From DATBGZ01 sp963803115 (lineage in GTDB: Bacteria > Actinomycetota > Actinomycetes > Mycobacteriales > Micromonosporaceae): a stretch of 64,000 bases of DNA. The position numbers and the translations under genes were made by a program. Below, in pieces: positions 24,698 to 34,028 of the stretch (position 1 is its first letter; the number at the start of each line of letters is the position of its first letter). The notes under the pieces were generated by a model. The model was not told the origin of the DNA and made no database searches. It saw nothing but the letters and a program-made list of their open reading frames with translations. The stretch covers positions 62,001-126,000 of the forward strand of contig CAWDLN010000013.1 of NCBI GenBank assembly GCA_963803115.1, written 5' to 3'.

Positions 24698-26770
24698 ATG
24701 TCAAGGAGCACAGGAGCCGGAACGTGGTGGTCGGCCCGCAGAAAGCGATGGGCCACGCTCGGTGTCGCAACGGGGACGGCCGTCGCGGTCGGAATCAGTG
24801 TCGTGGCGCTCGGCGGCGCCGGCGTCGCCGTCGCCGAGGCCAAGGCGGCGCCGGTCGTCACCCGGGCCGCGATCGATCCGTCATTGGTCGCGGGCCGGGG
24901 CGCCGCGGTCAACTTCGTCGAGCAGGAGGCCGAGAACGCGGTCACCAACGGTACGGTCATCGGCCCGAGCCGCGCCGCGTACACCCTGCCGGCCGAGGCG
25001 TCGGGGCGCAAGGCGGTGCAGCTCGCGCCCGGCCAGTATGTCGAGTTCACGCTGCCGAGCGCGGCCAACGCGATCACGGTTCGCTACAGCATCCCCGACG
25101 CACCGGGTGGCGGCGGCATCACGGCGCCGCTCGACGTACGGGTGAAGAATGGTCCAAAGAGGACGATGACGCTCACCTCAGAGTACGCCTGGCTCTACAA
25201 CCAGTACCCGTTCAGCAACGACCCCAATGCCGGACTGTTGCACCCGGACTGGTGGATTGCCGAGTGCCAGTGCGTTCCGGGCCCCGACTTCGCCGTGACG
25301 AAACCGTTCCGCCCCATGCACTTCTATGACGAGCAGCGGTTGTTGCTGGGCCGGACCTACCAGGCCGGTGACACGGTACGGCTGACCGCTCCGGCCTCGA
25401 GCAACGCGGCGTGGACCGTCATCGATCTGCTCGACTCGGAACTGGCCGGGCTGCCAAAGGTGAACCTGTTCGCCGCCAACGTGCTCCTCTTCGGGGCGGA
25501 TCCGACCGGCCGTACCGACTCCGCCTCCTCCTTTGATCGGGCCATTGCGTTCGCGAAGAAGGCCCACCTGAAGGTCTACATTCCGCCGGGTACGTACCAG
25601 GTCAACCGACACATCGTCGTGGACGACGTCACGATCGAGGGCGCCGGCAACTGGTACACCATCATCAAGGGTCGCGAAGTAGCGCTGAGCGAACCGGCGC
25701 CGGATGGCTCTGTCCACACAGGAGTCGGCTTCTACGGCAAGTACGTGGCCGACGGCGGAAGCACGAACGTGCACCTGTCCGGCATCGCGATCGAGGGTGA
25801 TGTGCGGGAGCGGATCGACACCGACCAGGTCAACGGCATCGGCGGTGCGATGAGCGACTCGACGATCGACGGACTCTACATTCACCACACCAAGGTGGGC
25901 CTGTGGTTCGACGGCCCGATGAACGACCTCACGGTCTCGAACAGCATCATCGTCGACCAGATCGCCGACGCCCTGAACTTCCACACGGGCGTGACGAACT
26001 CGGTGGCGGCCAACAACTTCATCCGCAGCACCGGCGACGACGGTCTGGCGATGTGGTCGGAACATATCGCGAACGCCAACAACACCTTCGACCACAACAC
26101 GGTCCAGACGCCGACGCTCGCCAACGGCATCGCCGTCTACGGCGGCACCGACAACACCATCTCCAACAACCTCGTCGCCGACCCGATCCGCGAGGGCTCG
26201 GGCCTGCAGGTCGGCACCCGGTTCGGCGCCCAGCCGTTCACCGGGAGCCTCTTGATCACCAACAACACCACGGTACGGGCCGGCACGTACGAGCTCAACT
26301 GGAGCATCGGGCTCGGCGCGATCTGGTTCTACGTCCTCGAGGGCAGCCTGAACGCCGACATCCAGGTCGTCGGTGACCACTTCCTCGACAACGGCTACAA
26401 CGCGATCATGCTGGTCGCCGAGTTTGGCGTGAAGGACCTGTACTCCATCACGAACGTCCACTTCAAGGACATCCACGTGGACGGCGCCGGTACCTCCGTT
26501 GTCAGCGCCCGTGCACGCGGTTCGGCGTCCTTCGAAAACGTCGACGTGCGCAACATCGGCTGGTGGGGTGTGAACAACTGCGGAACGTTCGACAGCTGGA
26601 CCAATCCGCCGGGCACCTCGTTCACGCTGCAGGACCTGGGTGACAACGACGGTGTCGACAACAACGAGTTCCACCCCGGCACGCCGTGGCTGTCGCCCTA
26701 CCTGCCGAGTTGGGTGACCTGCAACGACCGTCCGCCCGTGGTGGTGCCGCCGGCTCCGTCGCCGTGGTGA
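24698..26770 (+). CDS. Secreted beta-helix glycosidase, GH87 (mycodextranase/alpha-1,3-glucanase)-like
   Basis: The 690-residue protein has a twin-basic N-terminus (RRKRWATLGVATG) and a hydrophobic core ending GVAVAEAKAAP, a signal peptide of about 48 residues. Residues 70-240 form a carbohydrate-binding-like beta-sandwich (EQEAENAVTNGTVIGPSRAA). After that comes a parallel beta-helix starting VLLFGADPTGRTDSASSFDR with IPPGTYQVNRHIVVDDVTIE, ADALNFHTGVTNSVAANNFI and RSTGDDGLAMWSEH. The acidic DD pair and the overall text resemble GH87 alpha-1,3-glucanases of soil actinomycetes, which attack fungal wall glucan. The C-terminus ends in a short Pro/Val linker, as if a further binding module were absent. 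The GH87 assignment is probable, not proven. Confidence 0.75.
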   Translation: MSRSTGAGTWWSARRKRWATLGVATGTAVAVGISVVALGGAGVAVAEAKAAPVVTRAAIDPSLVAGRGAAVNFVEQEAENAVTNGTVIGPSRAAYTLPAEASGRKAVQLAPGQYVEFTLPSAANAITVRYSIPDAPGGGGITAPLDVRVKNGPKRTMTLTSEYAWLYNQYPFSNDPNAGLLHPDWWIAECQCVPGPDFAVTKPFRPMHFYDEQRLLLGRTYQAGDTVRLTAPASSNAAWTVIDLLDSELAGLPKVNLFAANVLLFGADPTGRTDSASSFDRAIAFAKKAHLKVYIPPGTYQVNRHIVVDDVTIEGAGNWYTIIKGREVALSEPAPDGSVHTGVGFYGKYVADGGSTNVHLSGIAIEGDVRERIDTDQVNGIGGAMSDSTIDGLYIHHTKVGLWFDGPMNDLTVSNSIIVDQIADALNFHTGVTNSVAANNFIRSTGDDGLAMWSEHIANANNTFDHNTVQTPTLANGIAVYGGTDNTISNNLVADPIREGSGLQVGTRFGAQPFTGSLLITNNTTVRAGTYELNWSIGLGAIWFYVLEGSLNADIQVVGDHFLDNGYNAIMLVAEFGVKDLYSITNVHFKDIHVDGAGTSVVSARARGSASFENVDVRNIGWWGVNNCGTFDSWTNPPGTSFTLQDLGDNDGVDNNEFHPGTPWLSPYLPSWVTCNDRPPVVVPPAPSPW

Positions 26771-26822
26771 ACCCCTGAGTATCGCCGGGGCGTCTGCGCA
26801 TCGTATTGAACGCTGAGTGCCG

Positions 26823-26850
26823 CCGGGGCGTCCGTGCGGGCGCCCCGGCC
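26823..26850 (+). terminator. Hairpin terminator after the GH87-like gene
   Basis: GCCGGGGCG (26823-26831) pairs perfectly with CGCCCCGGC (26842-26850) across a 10-nt loop, about 50 bp after the stop. Confidence 0.65.
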
Positions 26851-26863
26851 TTAACATCTCGTC

Positions 26864-27607
26864 ATGACGAAGTACGTCGGATCTTCGGAGTTTCGTGGCG
26901 GGGAGTTCGTCGACCTGGACATGTCCGGCGCGGTGTTCCGCGAGGTCGACCTCTCCGGTGCGCGGATGTACGGTGTGCTGCTCATGGGCGCCGACATCGA
27001 CGGTGCCATCGATGGCCTGAAGGTAAACGGCGTCGAGGTCCGTCCGCTCATCGAAGCGGAGCTGGATCGGCTCCACCCCGAGCGGATCGCGCTGCGACCG
27101 TCCACTCCGGACGGTGCCCGCGAGGCGTGGCGCGCGGTCGAAGACATGTGGGCCCCGACCATGCGGCGCGCGGCCGGTCTCAGCGAGCCAGACCAGCGCC
27201 GCTCGGTGAACGAAGAATGGTCCTTTGTGGATACATTGCGGCACCTCGTCTTCGTGACCGACGCCTGGTTCCGCAACGCGGTGCTGGCCGATACCCATCC
27301 CTTCCATCCGATCGGTCTGCCGGCCTCGTTCATGACCGATGCCGACACGTTCGGGATCGACCCGTCCGCGAACCCGTCGCTTGACGAGATCTACCAGGTC
27401 CGCGCGGAGCGCGTTTCCATGGTCAGAACCTACTTGGACACGGTGACCCAGGCCGATCTCGACGCGATGCGCGAGCCGGGCGTGCCCGGGTGGCCGCCGC
27501 CCGCACCTCGGTCGGCGTTGTCCTGCCTCCAAGTGCTGCTCAACGATGAGTGGGCGCACCACCAGTTCGCGGTGCGTGACCTCGCGATCATCGAGCAATC
27601 GAAGTGA
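26864..27607 (+). CDS. Pentapeptide-repeat N-terminus fused to a DinB-like domain
   Basis: The first 50 residues (EFRGGEFVDLDMSGAVFREV, DLSGARMYGVLLMGADIDGA) follow the A(D/N)LXX pentapeptide spacing. From about residue 85 a DinB/DUF664-type four-helix bundle follows: NEEWSFVDTLRHLVFVTDAW and a C-terminal LNDEWAHHQFAVRDLAIIE. The His residues in RHL and EWAHHQFA are in the positions that usually bind a divalent metal. DinB-fold proteins act as thiol-S-transferases or remain uncharacterised. The stop overlaps the next gene by four bases. Confidence 0.78.
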   Translation: MTKYVGSSEFRGGEFVDLDMSGAVFREVDLSGARMYGVLLMGADIDGAIDGLKVNGVEVRPLIEAELDRLHPERIALRPSTPDGAREAWRAVEDMWAPTMRRAAGLSEPDQRRSVNEEWSFVDTLRHLVFVTDAWFRNAVLADTHPFHPIGLPASFMTDADTFGIDPSANPSLDEIYQVRAERVSMVRTYLDTVTQADLDAMREPGVPGWPPPAPRSALSCLQVLLNDEWAHHQFAVRDLAIIEQSK

Positions 27608-28107
27608 GGGGTGGTGCGGTTCGAGCGACGGCGTTGCTGGCCGCGCTGGTCCTGTCGGGGTGCTCCGACCCGGCGCCGCGTGTCGCAATCGACGTCAGAG
27701 ATGTCGGTACTCTCGTGTCCGCCGTCGACACGGTGAACGGTGGGTCACTAACGCTCCGAGTGAGCGTCTCGATGGCGGCACAAGCGGTGCCTTGGGAGCG
27801 CTGCTGGTACCTCACCGAATTCGACCGAGAAGGCAGCATGCTAGGTACGGTCTCGGCGTGCCACCGTGGCGAAGTCGTAGCGGCGTCCTATGTGCTCGGT
27901 GCGACCGTTGTCGTCACAACCTGTTCGGGTCCGGCGGTGGCAGTCGGGCCCGATGCTTCACATGTCGACACAGACGAGCCTGCTGTGGCGGGCATCATCC
28001 TTGTTCCGGCTCAGGTAACGAACGAGCGAGCATCCACTGTGGTGACCGCCTGCCGCGGCGAGAGGGGCGAACTGGAGCCTCCCGTCAGCATCCCGATCCG
28101 TTCCTGA
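27604..28107 (+). CDS. Putative lipoprotein
   Basis: A GTG at 27604 overlaps the previous stop (GTGA). The product starts MRGGAVRATALLAALVLSGC, with lipobox LSGC at residues 17-20, and gives a roughly 148-residue secreted domain containing WERCWYLTEF and several Val/Thr-rich strands. Three further Cys (WERCWYL, SACHRGE, VTTCSG) may form disulfides outside the cell. Family not recognised. A 28-bp sequence is repeated three times starting at the last base of its stop codon. Confidence 0.65.
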   Translation: MRGGAVRATALLAALVLSGCSDPAPRVAIDVRDVGTLVSAVDTVNGGSLTLRVSVSMAAQAVPWERCWYLTEFDREGSMLGTVSACHRGEVVAASYVLGATVVVTTCSGPAVAVGPDASHVDTDEPAVAGIILVPAQVTNERASTVVTACRGERGELEPPVSIPIRS

Positions 28108-28190
28108 TTCAGGGCGTGGCCACGGGCAGTCGTTATTCAGGGCATGGCCACGGGCAGTCGTTATTCAGGGCATGGCCACGGGCAGTCGTT
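28107..28190. repeat. Three tandem 28-bp repeats at a gene end
   Basis: Units lie at 28107-28134, 28135-28162 and 28163-28190. Units 2 and 3 are identical and unit 1 differs at one base (GGGCGTGG for GGGCATGG). The array begins with the final A of the lipoprotein stop codon. Each unit contains the short inverted repeat TGGCCA. Confidence 0.9.
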
Positions 28191-28385
28191 GAGCGGCGGC
28201 CGAAGCGACGCGGAACGGGCTTCGGTGGCCGAGATCCGGCGCTGAAATGGTGACCGACAACGAGACCGATGGTCCTTTGCCCGGTAACTGGGGCTTCGAC
28301 AATCCACATTAGATCCTTGGCTCCCCACCGACACGCCGGTGTTGCCTCTTGCGGTTTCGTCGCATCGATGGCATAGGATAGGCAC

Positions 28386-29822
28386 GTGTGTTCGACGGGG
28401 GATGATTCGGCGCTCGGGCTGGTGCAGGCCGGGTTGGCGGCGCTGAACGCCGCCGAGGTCGTCGATCTCTCGGATGAGCAGATCCGTACCGAGGTACGGA
28501 CCCTGCTGGTGTGTGCCAACCAGTTGTCGGCGGCGCTGGCGACCCGCATCGGCAGCTTCGACGCGCGGGACCTGGCCCAGACCGATGCGCTGCGCACCAC
28601 CCGGACCTGGCTGACCGGGTTCGGCCGGATGTCACAGGGCGCCGCCACCGGCCATCTGAATCGAGCCCGGCTGCTGCGGGCGCTGCCGGCGCTGGCTGCG
28701 GCGGCGAAGGCCGGCACGGTCTCGTCCGAGTATCTGGGCAAGGTGGGGCAGTTGGCGGAGCGGGTCGGGCTGGCCGCGGTGGGCGACGTCGACGAGGTGC
28801 TGGCCCAGGCTGCGGCGACGCTGACCGTGCCCGAGATGCAGAAGGCGTGTGAGCGGGTCGCTTCCCACCTCGATCCCGACGGCGCCCCGCCCGACCCCGA
28901 CGAAGACCTACAGCGGCGAGAGGTCACGTTCTCCCGTCTGGGCTCGATGCTGTACCTGCGCGGCCGGCTTGACCCCGAGGGCGGGGCCGCGCTGATGACC
29001 GCGATCGACGCGCTGATGCGCCCACCCGCCCCCGGCGAGGAACGCACCGCCGCCCAACGCCGCGCCGACGCACTGATCGAGCTGGCCCGCGGAGCGATCG
29101 CTGGCGGTGGACTGCCCACCGTCGGCGGAGTGCGACCCCACTTGGGCATCCTCATCACCCCGCAAGCCCTACTCGGCAGCGCTGGCGCTGGCCTCTGCCC
29201 CGGCAGCGGAAACGCCAACTGCGGTACCAGCAATGACGGAAAGGGCAATGATGGCGCCAGTCCCGGCAGCGACCACGACGCGCAGGGCTTACCGCCCGCG
29301 GCGGCGGCCGTCCCCTCTGGTCGCGGCGATCCGCTGGCCCAGGCGGGCATCCCGCCCTTGCCGGAGCGGCCGTGGCTGAACTGGATTGGTGCGGTCCAGA
29401 CCGAGCTGGCCCAGCGGCTGGCCTGCGACGCGATCGTGTGGCGGATCGTGCTCGACCCCGCCACCGGTCTACCCCTCGACGTCGGTCGCGAGCACCGCAT
29501 CGTGCCGACCTGGATCCGCAAGGCCGTACGGGCCCGGGATCGCACGTGTCGATGGCCCGGCTGCGACATGCCGGCCGAGTGGACCGACGTCCATCACGAG
29601 GTGCCCTGGTACCTCGGTGGCACGACAGACATTGAACATCTCATATCTGTTTGCCGGTGGCACCATGGATTAGTCCACGAAGGACGGTGGAAGCTCACCC
29701 TCGACCACACTACCGGCGAGGTCCGTATCACCCGACCGGACGGGACTCCCTACGAACTCGGCCCGACCCGACCTTGGACCACACCATCGCACCAAGGACC
29801 ACAACCACCGGGTGACCCGTAA
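28386..29822 (+). CDS. DUF222 (13E12 repeat) protein with HNH endonuclease domain
   Basis: The 478-residue product has an N-terminal DUF222 helical region (RTEVRTLLVCANQLSAALAT, RLLRALPALAAAAKAGTVSS), a low-complexity Gly/Asn/Pro insert around residues 270-315, and a C-terminal HNH nuclease. The nuclease reads RDRTCRWPGCDMPAEWTDVH, HEVPWYLGGTTDIEHL and SVCRWHHGLVH, with zinc Cys pairs and catalytic His. These genes are multicopy and mobile-like in actinomycetes; a role in selfish spread or defence is possible but unproven. The start is GTG 28386. The upstream gap of about 195 bp after the tandem repeats shows no other gene. Confidence 0.88.
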   Translation: MCSTGDDSALGLVQAGLAALNAAEVVDLSDEQIRTEVRTLLVCANQLSAALATRIGSFDARDLAQTDALRTTRTWLTGFGRMSQGAATGHLNRARLLRALPALAAAAKAGTVSSEYLGKVGQLAERVGLAAVGDVDEVLAQAAATLTVPEMQKACERVASHLDPDGAPPDPDEDLQRREVTFSRLGSMLYLRGRLDPEGGAALMTAIDALMRPPAPGEERTAAQRRADALIELARGAIAGGGLPTVGGVRPHLGILITPQALLGSAGAGLCPGSGNANCGTSNDGKGNDGASPGSDHDAQGLPPAAAAVPSGRGDPLAQAGIPPLPERPWLNWIGAVQTELAQRLACDAIVWRIVLDPATGLPLDVGREHRIVPTWIRKAVRARDRTCRWPGCDMPAEWTDVHHEVPWYLGGTTDIEHLISVCRWHHGLVHEGRWKLTLDHTTGEVRITRPDGTPYELGPTRPWTTPSHQGPQPPGDP

Positions 29823-29951
29823 CACCGGAGGCCGCACCGATGATTGACACGCCCGCCGGGCCACCGCCGCAGAGTGACCCAATCTCTCCAACGACCGTTC
29901 CCTACGTGCCCATTCTGTTGAGTTAAGAATCCTTACAGTTAGGATGGTGCC

Positions 29952-31517
29952 ATGCGGACACGAGGAGTGGCGGCGGCTGTGGTGACGGTCGTCGTGGTGG
30001 CCGCGGTGGGGATATGGGCGCTGAACCGGAGTCGAGATGGGGACGGCGGCGCGATACCGCGCGCGATCGCCCCCGCCGACGTGGTCCCGGCCCCGGTCTC
30101 GTGGGTGCCGGCCGGCGGAGTGAGCTTCGCCGTCGCTGACGGGACGCCGATCGTGGCGCAGGACGCGGCGGCGCCGGTCGGGGAGTACCTGGCCGCGATC
30201 CTCGGTCACGGCACCACCGTGCGGCCGGGCCGGGAGGCAACCGCCGACTCGATCGCGCTGTTGCTCGACCCGTCCGCCAGCGACGCGGATGAGGGGTATG
30301 AGCTCGACACCGCACAAGACGGGGTGACGATCATGGCCCGGACACCGGCGGGACTCTTCTGGGCAGTCCAGACGCTTCGGCAGTTGCTCCCGGCCAACCT
30401 TAGCGGCGCGCTCACCGTGCCGGGCGGCACGCTCAAGGACCGGCCGCGGTTCGCTTATCGCGGCGTGATGCTCGATGTAGCCCGGCACTTCTTCGACGTT
30501 GCGGCCGTGAAGCGGTTCATCGATCTGTCCACAATGTACAAAGCTAACTACCTCCACCTGCACCTCACGGACGACCAGGGCTGGCGGATCGCGATCGACT
30601 CGTGGCCGCGGCTGACCGAATACGGCGGAGGCTCGCAGGTTGGCGGTGGCGCTGGCGGCTTCTACACCAAGGCGGACTACCGCGAGATCGTGGCGTACGC
30701 CGCGGCTCGGTTCATGACGGTCGTACCCGAAGTGGACCTTCCCGGGCACACGAACGCGGCGCTGGCGTCGTACCCGGAACTGAACTGTGACGGAATTGCG
30801 CCGCCGCGGTACACCGGCACGGACGTCGGGTTCAGCGCCCTCTGCGTTGGCAAGGACGTCACGTACCGGTTCCTGGACGATGTCCTCGGTGAACTCGCGG
30901 AGCTGACGCCGGGGCCGTACGTGCACATCGGCGGCGATGAGGCGGCGACACTGACACCAATCGACTACGCGACGGTCGTGACGAGGGCACAGCAGATCGT
31001 GGCCTCCCACGGAAAGACGGCTATCGGCTGGCACGAGATGGCAAAGGCGAACCTCGTCGAAGGCAGCGTGTTCCAGTACTGGAACACCACGGCGGCGGCG
31101 CTCGACCTCTCCGCCGCGGCCGCGGCCGGTCACAAGGTGATCCTGTCGCCGGCGAATCACGCGTACCTGGACCAGAAGTACGACGACGGCAGCCCGCTCG
31201 GCCTCGCGTGGGCTGGGCCCACGAGCGTCGAGAAGGCATACGACTGGAACCCGGCGACCTATCTGTCCGGTGTGAACGAGGCCGACATTCTCGGCGTCGA
31301 GAGTCCGCTGTGGACAGAGACCGTGACCAGCATGGACGACATCGAGTATCTGGCTTTCCCACGACTCGCCGCGATCGCCGAGATTGGTTGGTCGCCGCTC
31401 GCGACGCACGACTGGTCGGCGTTCCGCACGCGGCTCGGCGCGCAGGCTCCGCGTTGGCGCGTGCTCGGCGTGGACTTCGCCGAGGTCGACGGCGTGCCGT
31501 GGGTGACGCAACCCTGA
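29952..31517 (+). CDS. Beta-N-acetylhexosaminidase (GH20), secreted or membrane-anchored
   Basis: The 521-residue protein starts with a hydrophobic segment (VAAAVVTVVVVAAVGIWALN), then a GH20b-type N-domain, and the catalytic barrel beginning RPRFAYRGVMLDVARHFFDV. HLHLTDDQGWRIAIDSWPRL and VVPEVDLPGHTNAALASYPE follow. The catalytic Asp-Glu pair is Asp329-Glu330 in HIGGDEA. The C-terminal VLGVESPLWTETVTSMDD supplies an active-site Trp. It releases terminal GlcNAc from chitin fragments or glycoconjugates outside the membrane. ATG 29952 has AGGA at about 8 bases. Confidence 0.92.
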   Translation: MRTRGVAAAVVTVVVVAAVGIWALNRSRDGDGGAIPRAIAPADVVPAPVSWVPAGGVSFAVADGTPIVAQDAAAPVGEYLAAILGHGTTVRPGREATADSIALLLDPSASDADEGYELDTAQDGVTIMARTPAGLFWAVQTLRQLLPANLSGALTVPGGTLKDRPRFAYRGVMLDVARHFFDVAAVKRFIDLSTMYKANYLHLHLTDDQGWRIAIDSWPRLTEYGGGSQVGGGAGGFYTKADYREIVAYAAARFMTVVPEVDLPGHTNAALASYPELNCDGIAPPRYTGTDVGFSALCVGKDVTYRFLDDVLGELAELTPGPYVHIGGDEAATLTPIDYATVVTRAQQIVASHGKTAIGWHEMAKANLVEGSVFQYWNTTAAALDLSAAAAAGHKVILSPANHAYLDQKYDDGSPLGLAWAGPTSVEKAYDWNPATYLSGVNEADILGVESPLWTETVTSMDDIEYLAFPRLAAIAEIGWSPLATHDWSAFRTRLGAQAPRWRVLGVDFAEVDGVPWVTQP

Positions 31518-31598
31518 CCGGACTCAGCCCCGACCGGATCCAGCCCTTCAGTCGCGGTCGTTGCGTACGCTAACGGCCGGGCGCTTGCTGCCTTTGCG

Positions 31599-32348
31599 TC
31601 AGGCGTACAAGCTGACCAACCAGTCGTGCCACTCGTTGGCCGCCGCTGTCGGGTTAGGCACCGGAGAGAAGATGTGGTGCCCCACCCCGATCGCGCCACC
31701 GCGGCCGATGAACCGGTAGAGCGCATCGTCGGTACGCACCCCGAGAAAGCTCGGGTACAGCACGGAGTCGACCACACCGGTCACCTCGCCGGACCGGGGA
31801 AGTGCCAACCGTACCGGCTGACCTTCTACAGCCGTATCGCCCAGACCAAGTCCGCGCAGCAGTCCTCGCCACACCGTCTCTTCGTCCGGTTGGGGCTCAG
31901 CGAAGATGCCGATCGGTGTGCCCGTACGGCCGCGGAAGTACGTGAGGTAGGTACCGAGCGTGCGAAGGTACATCGGGTCGCCGATCCGCAGCGCGTTGAA
32001 CTCGGACTCCCAGTCGTCCTGACCGAGAAATCCACTGTGGACAAGTCGGACGACGGTGCTGCCCTGATCCCGACCCTCGATCAGATATTCGAATGCGTGG
32101 AATGTGCCGTCCGGACCGGTTTCGCTGCGGGTCGCCAGCCGGTGTGGCGGGTCCCAGACCGTGACCGTACCGGCCGCCGTGAACTGCTCGGCCACAGTCA
32201 TTTCGGTACGACCGCCGACGCCGGGTTCCACAGTATTGCGACCCATGAACCAGGAGTCGATTCCCGGCCCGGTGGCGATGGCCGCCCACACCTCATCCGG
32301 GGTCGCGTCGACACTGATCTGGTTGTCGGTTTCGAAGTCGTGGCCCAT
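31599..32348 (-). CDS. SRPBCC/START-domain protein (AHSA1-like)
   Basis: The 249-residue protein begins FETDNQISVDATPDEVWAAI and contains SWFMGRNTVEPGVGGRTEMT and AFEYLIEGRDQGSTVVRLVH, typical of the AHSA1 branch of the helix-grip fold. Ligand unknown. The start overlaps the stop of an ArsR-type regulator gene (TAATG), a gene pair seen widely in actinomycetes in which the regulator controls its partner. Confidence 0.82.
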   Translation of the reverse strand: MGHDFETDNQISVDATPDEVWAAIATGPGIDSWFMGRNTVEPGVGGRTEMTVAEQFTAAGTVTVWDPPHRLATRSETGPDGTFHAFEYLIEGRDQGSTVVRLVHSGFLGQDDWESEFNALRIGDPMYLRTLGTYLTYFRGRTGTPIGIFAEPQPDEETVWRGLLRGLGLGDTAVEGQPVRLALPRSGEVTGVVDSVLYPSFLGVRTDDALYRFIGRGGAIGVGHHIFSPVPNPTAAANEWHDWLVSLYA

Positions 32349-33002
32349 TACGGCGTCCCTTCTGGCGCGGGTCGGGTCGCTGACGGCGGCGTGGTGTTGG
32401 CTGCGGTGGTGGTACTGGTGGCGGTGCTACTCCGCGGATGCACGGCGACGATGACGCGGTGCGCCCGGCCGCCCGGCGCACTCTCGTCGTGGTACTTGCC
32501 ACCAGCGCGGTGACCGCGCCGGCCAGTTCTTCGGCGAAGGCGGCGCGGTCGGCGGCGGAGGCGAATCGGACCTCGCCATCGATGGCGAAGGTTGCCAGCG
32601 GCTTGCGAGCCTTGGCGGCCTTGGTGATCAGTTCTCCGACATCTCGGACAAGGCGTGCGGCCAGGGCGAGCAGCCAGCGGGCGGAGAGCCTGTCGGGGGA
32701 GCGGTCGGGATCGGGCGCGCACCGCGGCGAGTGCGGCGGGGGAGATGACGAACGACGCCGCGGTCGCCCGCATCACCCGCTCGGTGACATTGCCCTTGCG
32801 CCGCTCCTCGACCAGCTCCACCAGCCCATGCCGCTCCAGCTCGCGCAGGTGGTAGTTCACCTTCTGTCGGGCCAGGCCCGACCTGGCAGCGAGCATGGTG
32901 GCCGAATTCGGCTCGAACCAGCTCGGCGAGCAGTCGAGCCCGCACCGGATCGAGCGAGACCTCGGCCGCGGCCGGATCCTCGATCACCGCCACGTCGAAC
33001 AT
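32348..33002 (-). pseudogene. ArsR-type winged-helix regulator with frameshifts
   Basis: ATG 33002 starts MFDVAVIEDPAAAEVSLDPV with RARLLAELV. The frame then shifts near 32900 to MLAARSGLARQKVNYHLREL, ERHGLVELVEERRKGNVTER and VMRATAASFVISPAALAAVR. It shifts again near 32710 to SPDRLSARWLLALAARLVRD and ATFAIDGEVRFASAADRAAF, and returns to the original end frame near 32500. The order (winged helix, then a C-terminal dimer domain) is that of ArsR-family partners of SRPBCC genes. Three indels make it a pseudogene, or else the base calls are faulty here; the intact downstream partner makes error a real possibility. Confidence 0.62.
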
Positions 33003-33127
33003 GCCATTATGCTCGCACCGACATGGTTGCTTGGCAAGACAACTTTTCCTGTCGGTCTTGGATAGGTCGTGGCGGGGTCGGTTGGTCGCCATAGCCGGGT
33101 GGCGCTCGGTTGCATTGATCGGGCACC

Positions 33128-33394
33128 ATGTCCTGCGTGACGCGATGGGAGTATGCACGGCTTGAGTACCGCGCGACCGGATCCTTCGGTGCGGACCAAC
33201 ACGTCGACTGGAACGCCACCTTCCACCACCCTGAAGGACCGCAGCATTGGGGCGTCGACGAACGCTTCGACGACCTGCGACACCTCAACCGGGCTGGCGC
33301 CGATGGTTGGCAGGCATACGACCGGCATCCCCGGCTCATCGGCGCACCGCTACGCCTCAACGCGGTCACGTACTCGTTTCGTCGCACCATCTGA
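33128..33394 (+). CDS. Small DUF4177-like protein
   Basis: ATG 33128 gives 88 residues with WEYARLEYRATG near the start and LRHLNRAGADGWQAYD in the middle. That is the WEY...LN..GA.GW pattern of DUF4177 proteins, which are small alpha/beta domains of unknown function. It is divergent from the ArsR gene. Confidence 0.65.
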   Translation: MSCVTRWEYARLEYRATGSFGADQHVDWNATFHHPEGPQHWGVDERFDDLRHLNRAGADGWQAYDRHPRLIGAPLRLNAVTYSFRRTI

Positions 33395-33467
33395 CTGACC
33401 GAGCATCGGCGGGGCGACCCGACGGGGGCGCAAGTCTTCACGACTTGGGGCACGGGAGCGCTCCATA

Positions 33468-33492
33468 TTCGCAACTCTCGAAGAGTTGCGAA
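33468..33492. terminator. Perfect 11-bp hairpin downstream of the DUF4177-like gene
   Basis: TTCGCAACTCT (33468-33478), loop CGA, then AGAGTTGCGAA (33482-33492). The arms are exact. A smaller stem, CAAGTC...GACTTG at about 33431-33447, precedes it. Confidence 0.6.
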
Positions 33493-33510
33493 GGTCGTGG
33501 GCTGACCGGC

Positions 33511-33600
33511 CTCCACATAGCGCAGCGGGCTCCACATAGCGCAGCGGGCTCCACATAGCGCATCGGCCTCCACATAGCGCATCGGCCTCCACATAGCGCA
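33511..33600. repeat. Five tandem 19-bp repeats
   Basis: Units begin at 33511, 33530, 33549, 33568 and 33587, each starting CTCCACATAGCGCA and ending CGGG or CGGC. The last unit runs into a strong hairpin. There are no spacers, so this is not a CRISPR. Confidence 0.9.
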
Positions 33601-33627
33601 GACCCCCGCACAAGTACGGGGGTCTGC
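33598..33627. terminator. Strong hairpin ending the 19-bp repeat array
   Basis: GCAGACCCCCG (33598-33608) and CGGGGGTCTGC (33617-33627) are exact 11-bp arms around an 8-nt loop. Confidence 0.65.
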
Positions 33628-34028
33628 GTTCAGGCCGCCGCCGCCGGTGCGTGGAGGCCCCACCGGCCAGAGGAGTGTGGGGCGGGCGGCACCGTACGGC
33701 CAGCGGTTGCGTGACACCGTGCCCGATCGATGCCTTACGGGCCATCGGGTCGTCGGGTAATGCCACCCGTCGGCCGGCGGGAACGGTCGGCCGTACCGAT
33801 GGACCGGCACGGCCGACTGTCGTTCTCGGCGGCCATATTGCCGACCGGCAACATCCGTGCGTATCAAATCGCCGATCGGATCTCGGACAGTGCGGCCGCA
33901 CCTCACAGATCGGGTTTTCCCTGGTTTTGCTTGCATCTAAGCCCGCCGACCGGTACGCACAGTGTGTCCGCGGCACATCGGCCGAGGCACATATTCATGC
34001 CCGGGTACACAGACCCGAAGGGGGTTTC
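33628..34028. other. Upstream region of the metalloprotease gene
   Basis: About 400 bp with no credible coding sequence; open frames here are shadow-like. Just before the start, GAAGGGGG is a good ribosome binding site. Several short CGG/CCG inverted repeats occur between 33700 and 33830, but none stands out as an operator. Confidence 0.4.

Noticed and set aside
25178..27688. An 836-codon minus-strand frame
   Set aside because: It is the antisense of the GH87-like gene and the DinB-like gene; composition is Arg/Val/Asp-rich as expected of shadows.
33511..33600. Possible CRISPR array
   Set aside because: The 19-bp units follow each other directly with no unique spacers, and no cas genes are nearby.
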